Under the pieces are notes generated by a model. The model ran no database searches. It worked only from the letters and a program-made list of their open reading frames with translations, and was not told where the DNA came from. Of a stretch of DNA of 64,000 nt, positions 8,377 through 20,456 are shown piece by piece; within the stretch, counting starts at the first letter, position 1, and the number at the start of each line of letters is the position of its first letter. This DNA is from an uncultured Lachnospiraceae bacterium (GTDB lineage: Bacteria; Bacillota; Clostridia; Lachnospirales; Lachnospiraceae): NCBI GenBank assembly GCA_902789555.1, contig CADAOF010000005.1, forward strand, positions 1 through 64,000, given 5' to 3'. The position numbers were made by a program, and so were the translations under genes.

Positions 8377-9161
8377 TAAAGAATGCACTTCTTCGGGCAG
8401 ACTTCCCTGCACTTGCCGCAGCCGATGCACTTCTCGTAATCGATCGCCGCCAAAAAGCCTTCGACCTTAATGGCCTCAGCCGGGCAGTTCCGCATGCAGA
8501 GGCCGCAGCCGATGCAGCCGGCCGTGCACTTTTTCATGACCACCGGGCCCTTCTCCTTGTTGGAGCAGGTCACCTTGACCGCCGCAGCCTTCGGGATGAG
8601 GGTCACGATCTTCTGCGGGCAGACACTGACGCACTGGCCGCAGGCGATGCAGCGCGCACCGTTCACGTGCGCGACCCCGTTGATCACGTTGATGGCCTGC
8701 TCAGGGCAGACCGCTGCGCAGTCACCGTAGCCCAGGCAGCCGAAAGTGCAGGTGCCTTCGCCGCCGAACAGGAGTTTCGATGCCTTGCAGGTCTTCGTGC
8801 CGTTGTATTCAGCCTTCTTCTGCGTGGCATTGCAGTCGCCCTTGCAGTGAACGTAAGCCACCTTTTCCTCAATGGCTTCCGCTTCCTTGCCGGTCGCCTT
8901 CGCCAGAGCTTCGACTACCGCCGCGCCGCCGGCCACACACTTGTTGATCTTCTCTTCCGAACCGTCCACCAGAGCGTTTGCGTAGCCGTCGCAGCCCGCG
9001 TAGCCGCAGCCGCCGCAGTTCGCGCCGGGCAGGCACTCTCTGATCTTCGGGAAGCGTTCATCCACGGGAACCGCCATGAACTTGGACGCGACCACCAGCA
9101 GGACCGCGCAGACAAGTCCGACGCCGCCCAGTACCAATACCGCAACTAAAACCGGATTCAT
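8376..9161 (-). CDS. rnfB: Rnf complex iron-sulfur subunit RnfB
   Basis: 261 residues. An N-terminal membrane helix (about 4-27) is followed by the RnfB Fe-S domain (CLPGANCGGCGYAGC near residue 43) and four ferredoxin-type cysteine motifs (CTFGCLGYGDC, CIACGQCVSVC, CIGCGLCMRNC, CIGCGKCREVC). RnfB is the likely entry point for electrons from reduced ferredoxin. It is the last Rnf subunit in the order CDGEAB, 12 bases after rnfA. Confidence 0.97.
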   Translation of the reverse strand: MNPVLVAVLVLGGVGLVCAVLLVVASKFMAVPVDERFPKIRECLPGANCGGCGYAGCDGYANALVDGSEEKINKCVAGGAAVVEALAKATGKEAEAIEEKVAYVHCKGDCNATQKKAEYNGTKTCKASKLLFGGEGTCTFGCLGYGDCAAVCPEQAINVINGVAHVNGARCIACGQCVSVCPQKIVTLIPKAAAVKVTCSNKEKGPVVMKKCTAGCIGCGLCMRNCPAEAIKVEGFLAAIDYEKCIGCGKCREVCPKKCIL

Positions 9162-9173
9162 GCTCAGTCCTCC

Positions 9174-9773
9174 TTAATGGAACAGATTGTCCGCGATCCC
9201 GGCAAAGCCCATGAAGGTCATGCTGGTGAGCGCCGCGGCAACCAGAGTGATGGGAAGCCCTTCGAAGCATTTCGGAGGTTTCGCCCGCTCGAGCGCCTTG
9301 CGGACGCCGCAGAACAGGATCAGGGCCAGACCGAAGCCGATGCCGGCAGTGGCGCCGTCAACGCAGGATTCGATGAAGTTGTAGCTTTCATCGATGTTCA
9401 GGATGGTGACCGCCAGCACCGCGCAGTTGGTGGTGATGAGCGGCAGGTAAATACCGAGCGCCTTATATAAAGGCTTGATGTACTTCTTCAGCACGATCTC
9501 GACGAACTGCACGAGCGCCGCAATGACCAGGATGAAAACGATCGTCTGCAGGTAGGTCAGCCCGAACGGTTCAAGCAGGAAATTGTAAATGGTCCAGGTC
9601 ACGGCGGAAGCCAACGTCATGACAAAGATGACGGCTCCGCTCATGCCGATGCAGGAATCGAAGTTCTTTGACACGCCCAGGAAGGGGCAGATGGCGATGA
9701 ACTGCACCAGCACGTAGTTTTCCGTGAAGATCATGGAAAACGCGATCAGTAAAAGTTTTGCTCCGTCACTCAT
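9174..9773 (-). CDS. rnfA: Rnf complex membrane subunit RnfA
   Basis: 199 residues with about six membrane segments and the family pattern ENYVLVQFIAICPFLGVSK. RnfA pairs with RnfE in the membrane and, in studied complexes, helps hold a membrane-embedded iron-sulfur centre through conserved cysteines. Its ATG overlaps the rnfE stop (ATGA). Confidence 0.97.
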   Translation of the reverse strand: MSDGAKLLLIAFSMIFTENYVLVQFIAICPFLGVSKNFDSCIGMSGAVIFVMTLASAVTWTIYNFLLEPFGLTYLQTIVFILVIAALVQFVEIVLKKYIKPLYKALGIYLPLITTNCAVLAVTILNIDESYNFIESCVDGATAGIGFGLALILFCGVRKALERAKPPKCFEGLPITLVAAALTSMTFMGFAGIADNLFH

Positions 9774-10483
9774 TTCGCCGCCTCCTCAGTTTTCTTTGCT
9801 TCCGGGACGATGTCCGTAATGGCGTTTTCGCAGCCCATGGCGCAGTTGCCGCACTTGCCGTCGCAGCCGATGCGCGGATCGAACTTCTTGCCCTTCTTGC
9901 CGAGGCAGTAGATCAGGAGTGCCATGGCAAAGCCGAACATCATGAAGCCGCCGGGCGTCTGGGTGATGATGCCGATCTGATAGCCTTCGGGAATGATGCG
10001 GACGCCGAAGAGGGTGCCGTAACCGAGAAGTTCTCTCACCACGGCGATGCCGACGATGACGAGGGTATAGCCGCAGCCCATGCCGAGGCCGTCAAGAAGG
10101 GAATCCACCACGCCGTTCTTGCTCGCGAACATTTCCGCGCGGCCGAGCACGATGCAGTTGACGACGATCAGGGCAAGGAAGATGCCGAGCGCGTCGTACA
10201 GGTCGGGCAGGAATGCTTCCACGACCATCTCCACCAGGGTCACGAAGGTTGCGATGACCACGATGAAGCAGGGGATGCGGACCTTGTCCGGGATCACTTT
10301 CCGCAGCAGGGAAATGACGATGTTGGAACCGACCAGAACGAAGGTCAGCGCCACGCCCATGCCGAGCGCGCCCTTGACGGTCACGGAGATCGCCAGCACG
10401 GAGCAGCAGCCGAGCAGGAGGATCAGGACGGGGTTCTCTTTAAAGACGCCGTTGATGAAGATCTGCCATTTAGTCTTTTTCAT
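9770..10483 (-). CDS. rnfE: Rnf complex membrane subunit RnfE with a cysteine-rich C-terminal tail
   Basis: 237 residues. The membrane core (about 1-195, with VNCIVLGRAEMFA) is typical RnfE. The last 40 residues are a charged extension with four cysteines at 207, 211, 214 and 218 (CX3CX2CX3C), resembling a cluster or metal site that I do not expect in the core family. AGGAGGGG precedes the start. It overlaps rnfA by four bases. Confidence 0.95.
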   Translation of the reverse strand: MKKTKWQIFINGVFKENPVLILLLGCCSVLAISVTVKGALGMGVALTFVLVGSNIVISLLRKVIPDKVRIPCFIVVIATFVTLVEMVVEAFLPDLYDALGIFLALIVVNCIVLGRAEMFASKNGVVDSLLDGLGMGCGYTLVIVGIAVVRELLGYGTLFGVRIIPEGYQIGIITQTPGGFMMFGFAMALLIYCLGKKGKKFDPRIGCDGKCGNCAMGCENAITDIVPEAKKTEEAAK

Positions 10484-10497
10484 CTCTCTCCCCCTCC

Positions 10498-11025
10498 TTA
10501 TTTGATTTTGTCAAATGCAGCCAGAGCCGCATTCACGCCGTTCTTGACGGCAGCGCTGGTGTAGCTCGCGCCGGTCAGCGAATCAACGTTCGCGACGCCG
10601 CTTGCTCCCAGGAATCTGTCCAGATACTTTGCCTCGCCGGCCTTGGAGCCGACACCCTGGGTCTCGGTCTTCACGTCCGCGGAGATCCCGACGATCTTGC
10701 CGTTCGGATCGAGGCCGACCGTAACCGTCACATCGCCGCCGTACCCTTTATGGGTAGACGTGATCACGTAGCCGAGGCCGCTCGTTTCCTTATAGGCGCT
10801 GTCGATGTCGAGCACCGCGAAATCACCCTTGATCTCTTCGAAGCCCTTCGCACCGGCAAGCACAGCCGCACGGGTCTGTTCCGCCTTGATCCGGGCGTTT
10901 TCCTTAATGATCGGTTCGGTCTTGCTGTTTACGAAGCCCAGCAGCACGGCAGCTGCAAGAGCGATGCCAAGCAGTACGACGACGGGTTTCAGAAGGTCTT
11001 CCCACACATTGCCTTTTTTGCTCAT
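10498..11025 (-). CDS. rnfG: Rnf complex flavoprotein subunit RnfG
   Basis: 175 residues: an N-terminal membrane helix (about 14-32) and an FMN-binding domain. The flavinylation motif is LTGASYTSA; T156 is the expected covalent FMN attachment residue, modified by ApbE, whose gene lies at 13428. The start at 11025 is preceded by GAAGGAGG inside the end of rnfD; the longer frame to 11061 is rejected. Confidence 0.95.
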   Translation of the reverse strand: MSKKGNVWEDLLKPVVVLLGIALAAAVLLGFVNSKTEPIIKENARIKAEQTRAAVLAGAKGFEEIKGDFAVLDIDSAYKETSGLGYVITSTHKGYGGDVTVTVGLDPNGKIVGISADVKTETQGVGSKAGEAKYLDRFLGASGVANVDSLTGASYTSAAVKNGVNAALAAFDKIK

Positions 11026-11026
11026 G

Positions 11027-11959
11027 TCAGGCCTCCTTCTTTTTCTCGGGCACGATGGCACCGATGGGCTTGGTCTCAGACAGGTCGTTGATGTACGGGA
11101 CCAGGATGTTGCCGAGGATGATGGCGAAGGTCACGCCTTCCGCATAGTTGCCGAAGACACGGATCACGGAAGTGATGAGGCCGAGGAAGATGCCGAAGAT
11201 GACCTTGCCCTTATCGGTGATGGGGCTCGTCACATAGTCGGTCGCCATGTAGATGGCGCCGAGCATCAGGCCGCCGGCAAAGATGGACTCCAGGGGAGCC
11301 TGAGCGCCGAACAGCCAAGAGAAGCAAAGGGTCGTGCCGATGTAGACCAGCGGAATGATCGGCTTAATGACCTTGCGGACGCAGAGGTAGATGCCGCCGA
11401 GGATCAGGGCTGCCGCGCAGGACTCGCCGATGACGCCGCCGTGCAGGCCGAGCAGGAGCTTCACGAAACCGTAGGAAGCCGGATCGGCAAGGGGAGTCGC
11501 CGTGGTCGCCGCGTCAACCATTCCGGCGGAACCGGAGTAGGTGGTGATGGCGGTCGTGAAGGAGAACATCATCACGATACGGCCGACGAGCGCGGGGTTC
11601 ATGAAGTTGCAGCCCAGGCCGCCGAACAGCTGCTTTGCAAGGATGATCGCAGCCAGGTCACCGACGAGCAGCATCCAGATCGGCATGGAGACGGGGACGT
11701 TGAACGCCACCAGGATGCCGGTGACCACCGCGGAAAGATCCGAGACGGTGATCGGCCGCTTCATCAGCTTTTCATAGGCATATTCGAAGAAAACGCAGGC
11801 GCCGGAGGAGATCACGGTCAGCAGCAGGGCGCGGACGCCGTACAGCACGACGGAAGCGATCAGGGCAGGAACGAGCGCGATGATGACATCGAGCATGACG
11901 TTCTGCGTGGTCCTCGAGCTCCGGATATGCGGGGATACGCTAAGATTCATTTTACTCAT
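11027..11959 (-). CDS. rnfD: Rnf complex membrane flavoprotein subunit RnfD
   Basis: 310 residues with many membrane segments (RnfD/NqrB type). The covalent-flavin motif TTATPLAD is present, with T155 the expected FMN site. It is thought to form part of the ion-translocating core. It overlaps rnfC by four bases and ends one base before the rnfG start codon. Confidence 0.96.
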   Translation of the reverse strand: MSKMNLSVSPHIRSSRTTQNVMLDVIIALVPALIASVVLYGVRALLLTVISSGACVFFEYAYEKLMKRPITVSDLSAVVTGILVAFNVPVSMPIWMLLVGDLAAIILAKQLFGGLGCNFMNPALVGRIVMMFSFTTAITTYSGSAGMVDAATTATPLADPASYGFVKLLLGLHGGVIGESCAAALILGGIYLCVRKVIKPIIPLVYIGTTLCFSWLFGAQAPLESIFAGGLMLGAIYMATDYVTSPITDKGKVIFGIFLGLITSVIRVFGNYAEGVTFAIILGNILVPYINDLSETKPIGAIVPEKKKEA

Positions 11960-13257
11960 TTGATCCCGGCCTCCCGTAAGTATTGTTTCGCCAGCTTATG
12001 GCTCTCGACGAGGTTCCGCTTGGCGGGGCACACGAAGGAGCAGCTGCCGCATTCCATGCAGAGATTGACCTTCAGTTCGGACAGGCGCTTCAGATCCTTC
12101 TTAATGCAGGCCTGTTCGAGTTCGGTCGGCATCAGATGCAGCGGGCAGGTGTCGATGCAGCGCCCGCAGTGGATGCAGGCTGTCGGCTCGGGGATCTTCG
12201 CATCCTTCTCGTCAAAGATCAGAACGGCGTTCGTGTTCTTCAGGATCGGCTGATCCAGGTCCGGAATGGCCGTGCCCATCATGGGGCCGCCGTACAGGGC
12301 CTTGGCCGGTTCGCACTTCAGCCCGCCGATGTGCTCGACGATCTCGCTGATCATCGTGCCCACGGGAACGATCAGGTTCTGTGGATTCTTCACCGCTGAG
12401 CCGTCGATGGTGATGCACTTTGAGGTCAGCGGTTCGCCGGTCATCAGGTACTTGCCGATGAAGGAAAGCGTCGTCGCGTTCAGCACGATGCAGCCGGCGT
12501 CGAGCGGGAGCTTGCCTTCCGGAACGATGCGGCCGGTCGTGTTGTAGATGAGGACCTTTTCACCGCCCTGCGGGTAGGAGCTCGGCAGTTCGATCACGTC
12601 GCATTTTTCCACCTTGTCGGTGTACTCGCGCATGACTTTGATGGCTTCCGGCTTGTTGTTCTCAATGCCGATGTAGATCTGCGACGTCGGGAAGAAGCGC
12701 TTCAGCGCGTCAAGGCCGGCGCGGATCCTCTGCGGATTGTCGCGCATGGTGTGGGTATCGGAAGTGATGTACGGTTCGCATTCCGCGCCGTTGATCAGAA
12801 TGTAATCCACCTTTGCCGGGTCGACCTTCAGCTTCACGCTGGTGGGGAAGCCGGCGCCGCCGAGACCGACGATGCCGCTGTCGCGGACTGCCTGGATGAA
12901 GGAATCGAAGTCAGTCAGTTCGGGGGCTTTCAGGTTTTCATCCTTCTCGTTGAGCCCGTCGGATTCGATGGTGACTGCCATGCAGGAGCCGCCGTTCGAG
13001 AGGAGCATGCTGTCGACCTTTTTCACGGTCCCGGAAATGGACGCGTGGATCGGCGCAGAGACGAATCCACCGGGTTCCCCGATCAGCTGGCCCGTCTTGA
13101 CGTGATCCCCCACTTTGACGACCGGTTTGGCCGGGGCACCGATGTGCATCGACATCGGGATCGTTACGGACTTGACTTCGAAGAAACGCTGTGGAACGGA
13201 ATTTTTCGTGTTCTTCCTGTGCGGAACGTGAACACTTCTTAAGAATTTGGGCGCCAC
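11956..13257 (-). CDS. rnfC: Rnf complex NADH-binding iron-sulfur subunit RnfC
   Basis: 433 residues. The NADH/FMN domain carries GLGGAGFPTSVK and ILINGAECEPYITSD; two C-terminal 4Fe-4S motifs follow (CIHCGRCIDTC and CMECGSCSFVC). It reduces NAD+ with electrons that come from ferredoxin through the complex. The start is GTG at 13257 with AAGGGAGA upstream. First gene of the eight-gene operon ending with the Gx transporter. Confidence 0.96.
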   Translation of the reverse strand: MAPKFLRSVHVPHRKNTKNSVPQRFFEVKSVTIPMSMHIGAPAKPVVKVGDHVKTGQLIGEPGGFVSAPIHASISGTVKKVDSMLLSNGGSCMAVTIESDGLNEKDENLKAPELTDFDSFIQAVRDSGIVGLGGAGFPTSVKLKVDPAKVDYILINGAECEPYITSDTHTMRDNPQRIRAGLDALKRFFPTSQIYIGIENNKPEAIKVMREYTDKVEKCDVIELPSSYPQGGEKVLIYNTTGRIVPEGKLPLDAGCIVLNATTLSFIGKYLMTGEPLTSKCITIDGSAVKNPQNLIVPVGTMISEIVEHIGGLKCEPAKALYGGPMMGTAIPDLDQPILKNTNAVLIFDEKDAKIPEPTACIHCGRCIDTCPLHLMPTELEQACIKKDLKRLSELKVNLCMECGSCSFVCPAKRNLVESHKLAKQYLREAGIK

Positions 13258-13427
13258 TGTTTTTCTCCCTTGTTTTGTGTTATGATATCCACAGGCAAAA
13301 GCCGGGAAGTCCTTTCCGGAGAAAAAATCTTCCCGCTCCGTTTGCGGATGTCATGTGAACGGTTATTCGGTAATCTCACAACCGCTATACAGTTTACCAT
13401 TTCTTCATACATTTTGGCAAGGGTTTT
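13258..13427. promoter_or_regulatory. Divergent promoter region between rnfC and apbE
   Basis: This 170-base gap must carry promoters for both genes. A weak candidate for rnf on the minus strand is TTGCCA, an 18-base spacer and TAAACT (about 13387-13416). For apbE I see only TATACA-like -10 elements without a clear -35. No riboswitch fold is recognised. Confidence 0.4.
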
Positions 13428-14480
13428 ATGATGGTGAAAACGCAATTATTATCCTTCAGAAGGTTCTGCGCGCTGCTTGCGTCCGTCCTTCTCCTCCTGC
13501 TCCTTTCCGGCTGCGGCGGCGCGTCGCCGCACGTCCGGACCGGCTTCGCCTTTGATACGGTCGTCAGCATCACCTATTACGACAATAAGGACAGCGGCGC
13601 CGTCACGAAGGTCATGGACCGGCTCGAATACTACGAAAAGATCTTCAGCCGGACCGATCCGGAAAGCGAGCTGTACGCGGTCAACGCGCGGCTCGCCGAA
13701 GCGGCGGAACAGGGGCTCTACAACGTCAGTGTCCCGCTTTCGGCAGATCTGTACCGGGCGCTGCATCTCGCGCTCGACTACGCGGAGATCACGGAAGGGG
13801 CCTTTGACCCGACGCTCGGCAAACTTCTGGAACTCTATGATTTCGGCGGCACGGAGCATACGGTGCCGACGGAGGCGCAGCGGGAGGATATCCTCTCCCA
13901 TTGCGGCTGGCAGAAGCTGGAGACGGCGGAAGTTTCCCGGGCCGGTGACGTCAGCGCTTATCCCTATCAGCTGACCGTAGCCGATCCGCAGATCGTGATC
14001 GATCTCGGCGGCATGGCAAAGGGCTACATCGCGGACCGGCTGAAGGAGGAGCTGAAGGCGGAAGGCGTTTCAAGCGCGATCATCAATCTGGGCGGCAATC
14101 TTCTCGTCATCGGCAGCAAGCCGGACGGAAAGCCTTACGCCATCGGCGTATTGAAGCCGGAAGCCGGCAGCAGTGAAAATCTGGCGACTTTCAGGATCAC
14201 GGATGCCTCAGCCGTGACGAGCGGTTCCTACCAGCGCTTCTTTGAACAGGACGGCGTGACCTACCACCACATCCTCGATCCGGCGACCGGCCTGCCGGCG
14301 GAAAGCGGCCTTAAATCCGTCACGGTCGTCGCGAAGAGTTCTGCTGTCGCGGACATTCTGAGCACTTCATTCTTCGTCATGGGAGAAGCAAAAGCAGGCG
14401 CTTTTTGGGAAAACTGCACGGATATCGATGTGTATTTTGTCGATGAAGCGTTGAATGTTAATAAATATTTACACGAATAA
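13428..14480 (+). CDS. apbE: FAD:protein FMN transferase ApbE, lipoprotein
   Basis: 350 residues. The lipoprotein signal ends in LLLSGC (Cys near residue 27), so the enzyme is anchored outside the membrane. The ApbE signatures are FDTVVSITYYD near the N-terminus, GAFDPTLGKL, DLGGMAKGYIADR and the C-terminal SAVADILST. The family attaches FMN from FAD to Thr in membrane flavoproteins; the neighbouring rnfG and rnfD carry the target motifs. Two ATGs stand in tandem at 13428; either may be used. Confidence 0.95.
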   Translation: MMVKTQLLSFRRFCALLASVLLLLLLSGCGGASPHVRTGFAFDTVVSITYYDNKDSGAVTKVMDRLEYYEKIFSRTDPESELYAVNARLAEAAEQGLYNVSVPLSADLYRALHLALDYAEITEGAFDPTLGKLLELYDFGGTEHTVPTEAQREDILSHCGWQKLETAEVSRAGDVSAYPYQLTVADPQIVIDLGGMAKGYIADRLKEELKAEGVSSAIINLGGNLLVIGSKPDGKPYAIGVLKPEAGSSENLATFRITDASAVTSGSYQRFFEQDGVTYHHILDPATGLPAESGLKSVTVVAKSSAVADILSTSFFVMGEAKAGAFWENCTDIDVYFVDEALNVNKYLHE

Positions 14481-14534
14481 GCGCTGTTTTTCTCTTTCGG
14501 AACGGAAGCAGACATCGTAAGAAAGCCGGATCGC

Positions 14535-14571
14535 AAAAAAACGGAAGCGGATCTCTCCGCTTCCGTTTTTT
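14535..14571. terminator. Bidirectional Rho-independent terminator
   Basis: An 11-bp stem (14541-14551 with 14556-14566) and a 4-base loop, with an A run on the left and a T run on the right. It serves both apbE (plus) and the serpin gene (minus), which converge here. Confidence 0.9.
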
Positions 14572-14594
14572 GCTGCCGTTCAGCTCTTCCGTGA

Positions 14595-16055
14595 TCACTC
14601 GATATGATTGACGACCCCGGCAAACAGGATCGAATTATCCTGCCCCGTCACGAGGAAAAGGAAGGGTCGGTCAACGATAAGGGCATGGTTGGGCTCAGTA
14701 TAAGCTGCCAGTACCTCCAGATATGTATACGCCGCGCCGACGATACCGTCCTCATCGATCTCCACCATGGCTGCATGCTGCGCTTTGCCAAGGGACAGGC
14801 CTGCCGCCTCCTCTTTTTTCGCCATGAGCGGCGTAAAATCAGCCAGCGTCTGGTCTGTCACATCCGTGATGCCGAGCGCGGGAAGGATCTTCATCAGATC
14901 CGTCTGTCCTTCCACCCTGAATTTCGGGAGCGTCAGGATCACTTTGCCGCGCGGTTCATGCTTGCCCTGCTCATTGCGTTTGATCATGTCGAGGAGTTCC
15001 GGATCTGCGGCAAGAGCGGCAGCGTCCGCCCCCTCCTTCGGCAGACAGATATAGACGAAGCCGCTGTCCGTAAGCGGAAGACCGACCGATTCAAAGCACT
15101 CGCCTTCATACCAGTCCGCATCTTTCTCTCCGTGCATCATCTCGACTTCGGTATCGTCCTTCGCTCCATGAAAGACCTCCTGTCTGTTATCCGTTTTCCA
15201 GAATGGATCTTCCCACATTGCCTTGAAGAAAATTGTCGAGACCAGCGCCAATACGGCGTTTCTGTCCATCTTCATTTCTTTCGTCTGTTCGGAAAGCAGG
15301 CCGCCGGTATTTTCATCGGTCCATTTCTGCAGAGCTTTATTCATTGCGTCGGAACCGGGAGTTCCGATAAAGGAATCGGCATAGTAACGCTCAGCCAGGG
15401 TCTGCAGCGTCGATTTGTTGTAATCCAGGGTGCTGCTCAGCCAGTATGAATCGGCGAGCAGACTCTGCAGCTGGAAGGAGTCGGTATAATTGCTTTTCCA
15501 GAGAAGAGCAGCATTCTCCCGCAGCGTTTCAACATCCGGCGCACACAGCGCATCCAGAATCTGCTGCCTGGTATTTCCGTCTGTGACCTCTGCGAGCATG
15601 GCCAGGGCCATGTAAATGTTCAGCGGAGAACAGACGGCATTGTCCTCCTGCCCCGTCAGCATCACCTTCATCAGGCGTTCGTAGTAGGGCCGCATGCCCT
15701 CCTGCAGTGCATAGGCGGGATCGGTGAGTTTGGCCTGCGCGTTCCACCAGGCATTATGTTTATTGTATGAATGGAGGTCTTCTTCCGAAGACAGCTTTAC
15801 CAGGGAGACCGGCCGCACGGCCTGCACGGTTTCGACGCCCGGATAATTCACCTTCGCTGCAGTTTTTCGGAAGAGCGGGATCCCGACCGCCAGTACCAGG
15901 GCGATCACTGCCGCGCCGCCGAGCATGAGGAGCCGCATCCGCAGTCTCTTTTTCCCGGCAGCAGTTCCCTTGCCCAGTCCTTCTTCCACAATATGTTCCA
16001 CCGCCCGGTCGATCTCTTCCGGTGCAGGCATGGGGATCTTTTCATCACCGATCAT
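14595..16055 (-). CDS. Membrane-anchored serpin coupled to an ECF sigma factor
   Basis: 486 residues. Residues 1-43 are a charged cytoplasmic segment like the N-terminus of an anti-sigma factor. A single membrane helix lies at about 44-64, and residues 90-486 form a serpin fold (SPLNIYMALAMLAEVTDGNTRQ, FKAMWEDPF, DRPFLFLV). The reactive centre loop spans about 435-463. Its hinge reads EDGIVGAAYT, with Ile at P14 and Val at P13 where inhibitory serpins usually have Thr/Ser and a polar or charged residue; P1 is probably one of residues 450-453 (AAYT). It may inhibit elastase-like proteases or act as a sensor. Its start overlaps the sigma-factor gene by 11 bases, so the two are translationally coupled. 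Confidence 0.9.
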   Translation of the reverse strand: MIGDEKIPMPAPEEIDRAVEHIVEEGLGKGTAAGKKRLRMRLLMLGGAAVIALVLAVGIPLFRKTAAKVNYPGVETVQAVRPVSLVKLSSEEDLHSYNKHNAWWNAQAKLTDPAYALQEGMRPYYERLMKVMLTGQEDNAVCSPLNIYMALAMLAEVTDGNTRQQILDALCAPDVETLRENAALLWKSNYTDSFQLQSLLADSYWLSSTLDYNKSTLQTLAERYYADSFIGTPGSDAMNKALQKWTDENTGGLLSEQTKEMKMDRNAVLALVSTIFFKAMWEDPFWKTDNRQEVFHGAKDDTEVEMMHGEKDADWYEGECFESVGLPLTDSGFVYICLPKEGADAAALAADPELLDMIKRNEQGKHEPRGKVILTLPKFRVEGQTDLMKILPALGITDVTDQTLADFTPLMAKKEEAAGLSLGKAQHAAMVEIDEDGIVGAAYTYLEVLAAYTEPNHALIVDRPFLFLVTGQDNSILFAGVVNHIE

Positions 16056-16581
16056 TGCCGAATTCCTCCCTGATCCGTTTCTGCAGGCGGTAATACTTCG
16101 TCTTGACGCTCGCCTCCGGCATGTTCAGGCTCTCCGCAATCTCGCGGAAACTGCACTCATCATAGATGTGCAGCCTGAAGACCGTCTGCGTCTCCTCGTC
16201 AAAGCCGGAAACATAGCCCTCGATCCGCCGGAGAAGTTCCGCATCATCGAGCCTTGCGAGTTCGTCAGGTCCCTCATGCGCGGCATCATCTTCGAGCGGC
16301 AGAAGCGTCACATGCCCGGTGCGGCGGTGGTCGATCACCTTATGCGCCGCGATGGCATGGAGCCAGGTCCGGAAAGCACTCTTTTTGCTGTCGTAGCGAC
16401 CGATCGACTGCAGCGCCGCGATGAAGATCTCCTGCGTCAGATCCATCGCATCTTCCCTGTTTCCGACCTGGCGGCAGACGCAGACATATATCTCCTCATA
16501 GTATCCGCGCACCAGAAGATCGGCCGCCTTTCGCGACCCGTACCTTTGAATGCGCCTGATGAGTCCGGATTCTCCGTCCAT
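16045..16581 (-). CDS. ECF-type RNA polymerase sigma factor
   Basis: 178 residues. Region 2 includes DAMDLTQEIFIAALQSI (about 44-60) and the -10-contacting FRTWLHAIAAHKVID. Region 4 is a helix-turn-helix near 145-170 (SFREIAESLNMPEASVKTKYYRLQKR). It is followed with overlap by the membrane-anchored serpin, the position normally held by an anti-sigma factor. It probably controls its own promoter. Confidence 0.92.
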   Translation of the reverse strand: MDGESGLIRRIQRYGSRKAADLLVRGYYEEIYVCVCRQVGNREDAMDLTQEIFIAALQSIGRYDSKKSAFRTWLHAIAAHKVIDHRRTGHVTLLPLEDDAAHEGPDELARLDDAELLRRIEGYVSGFDEETQTVFRLHIYDECSFREIAESLNMPEASVKTKYYRLQKRIREEFGNDR

Positions 16582-16619
16582 GCCCTGACTCCTTCGAAGT
16601 ATTTCCTTCTGCCTTTATA

Positions 16620-16646
16620 TTCGAATCCTTTAAGGAAATCGTTTCA
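16620..16646 (-). promoter_or_regulatory. Candidate ECF-type promoter of the sigma/serpin operon
   Basis: On the minus strand, TGAAAC (16641-16646), a 17-base spacer and CGAA (16620-16623). This resembles ECF promoters with an AAC-type -35 and a CG-type -10, and would allow autoregulation. It is based on pattern only. Confidence 0.35.
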
Positions 16647-16687
16647 CCGTTTTTCGCTGTTTCATCCGTTTTCAGTTTTATTCTGAC

Positions 16688-16722
16688 ACAAAACAGGCAG
16701 AGGAGCAAGTCCTCTGCCTGTT
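16688..16722 (-). terminator. Rho-independent terminator after rpoC
   Basis: A perfect 13-bp stem (16692-16704 with 16710-16722) with a TTTTGTG tail on the minus strand, about 30 bases after the rpoC stop codon. Confidence 0.9.
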
Positions 16723-16748
16723 CATTTTGCACGGATCCGGCGGATCCC

Positions 16749-20438
<3,690 letters not shown>

Positions 20439-20456
20439 GTTCTTTACTCTCCTTCC

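Noticed and set aside
13303-13345. Hairpin in the rnfC-apbE gap as a riboswitch
   Set aside because: Only a 7-bp GGGAAG/CTTCCC-type pairing without a recognisable aptamer or expression platform.
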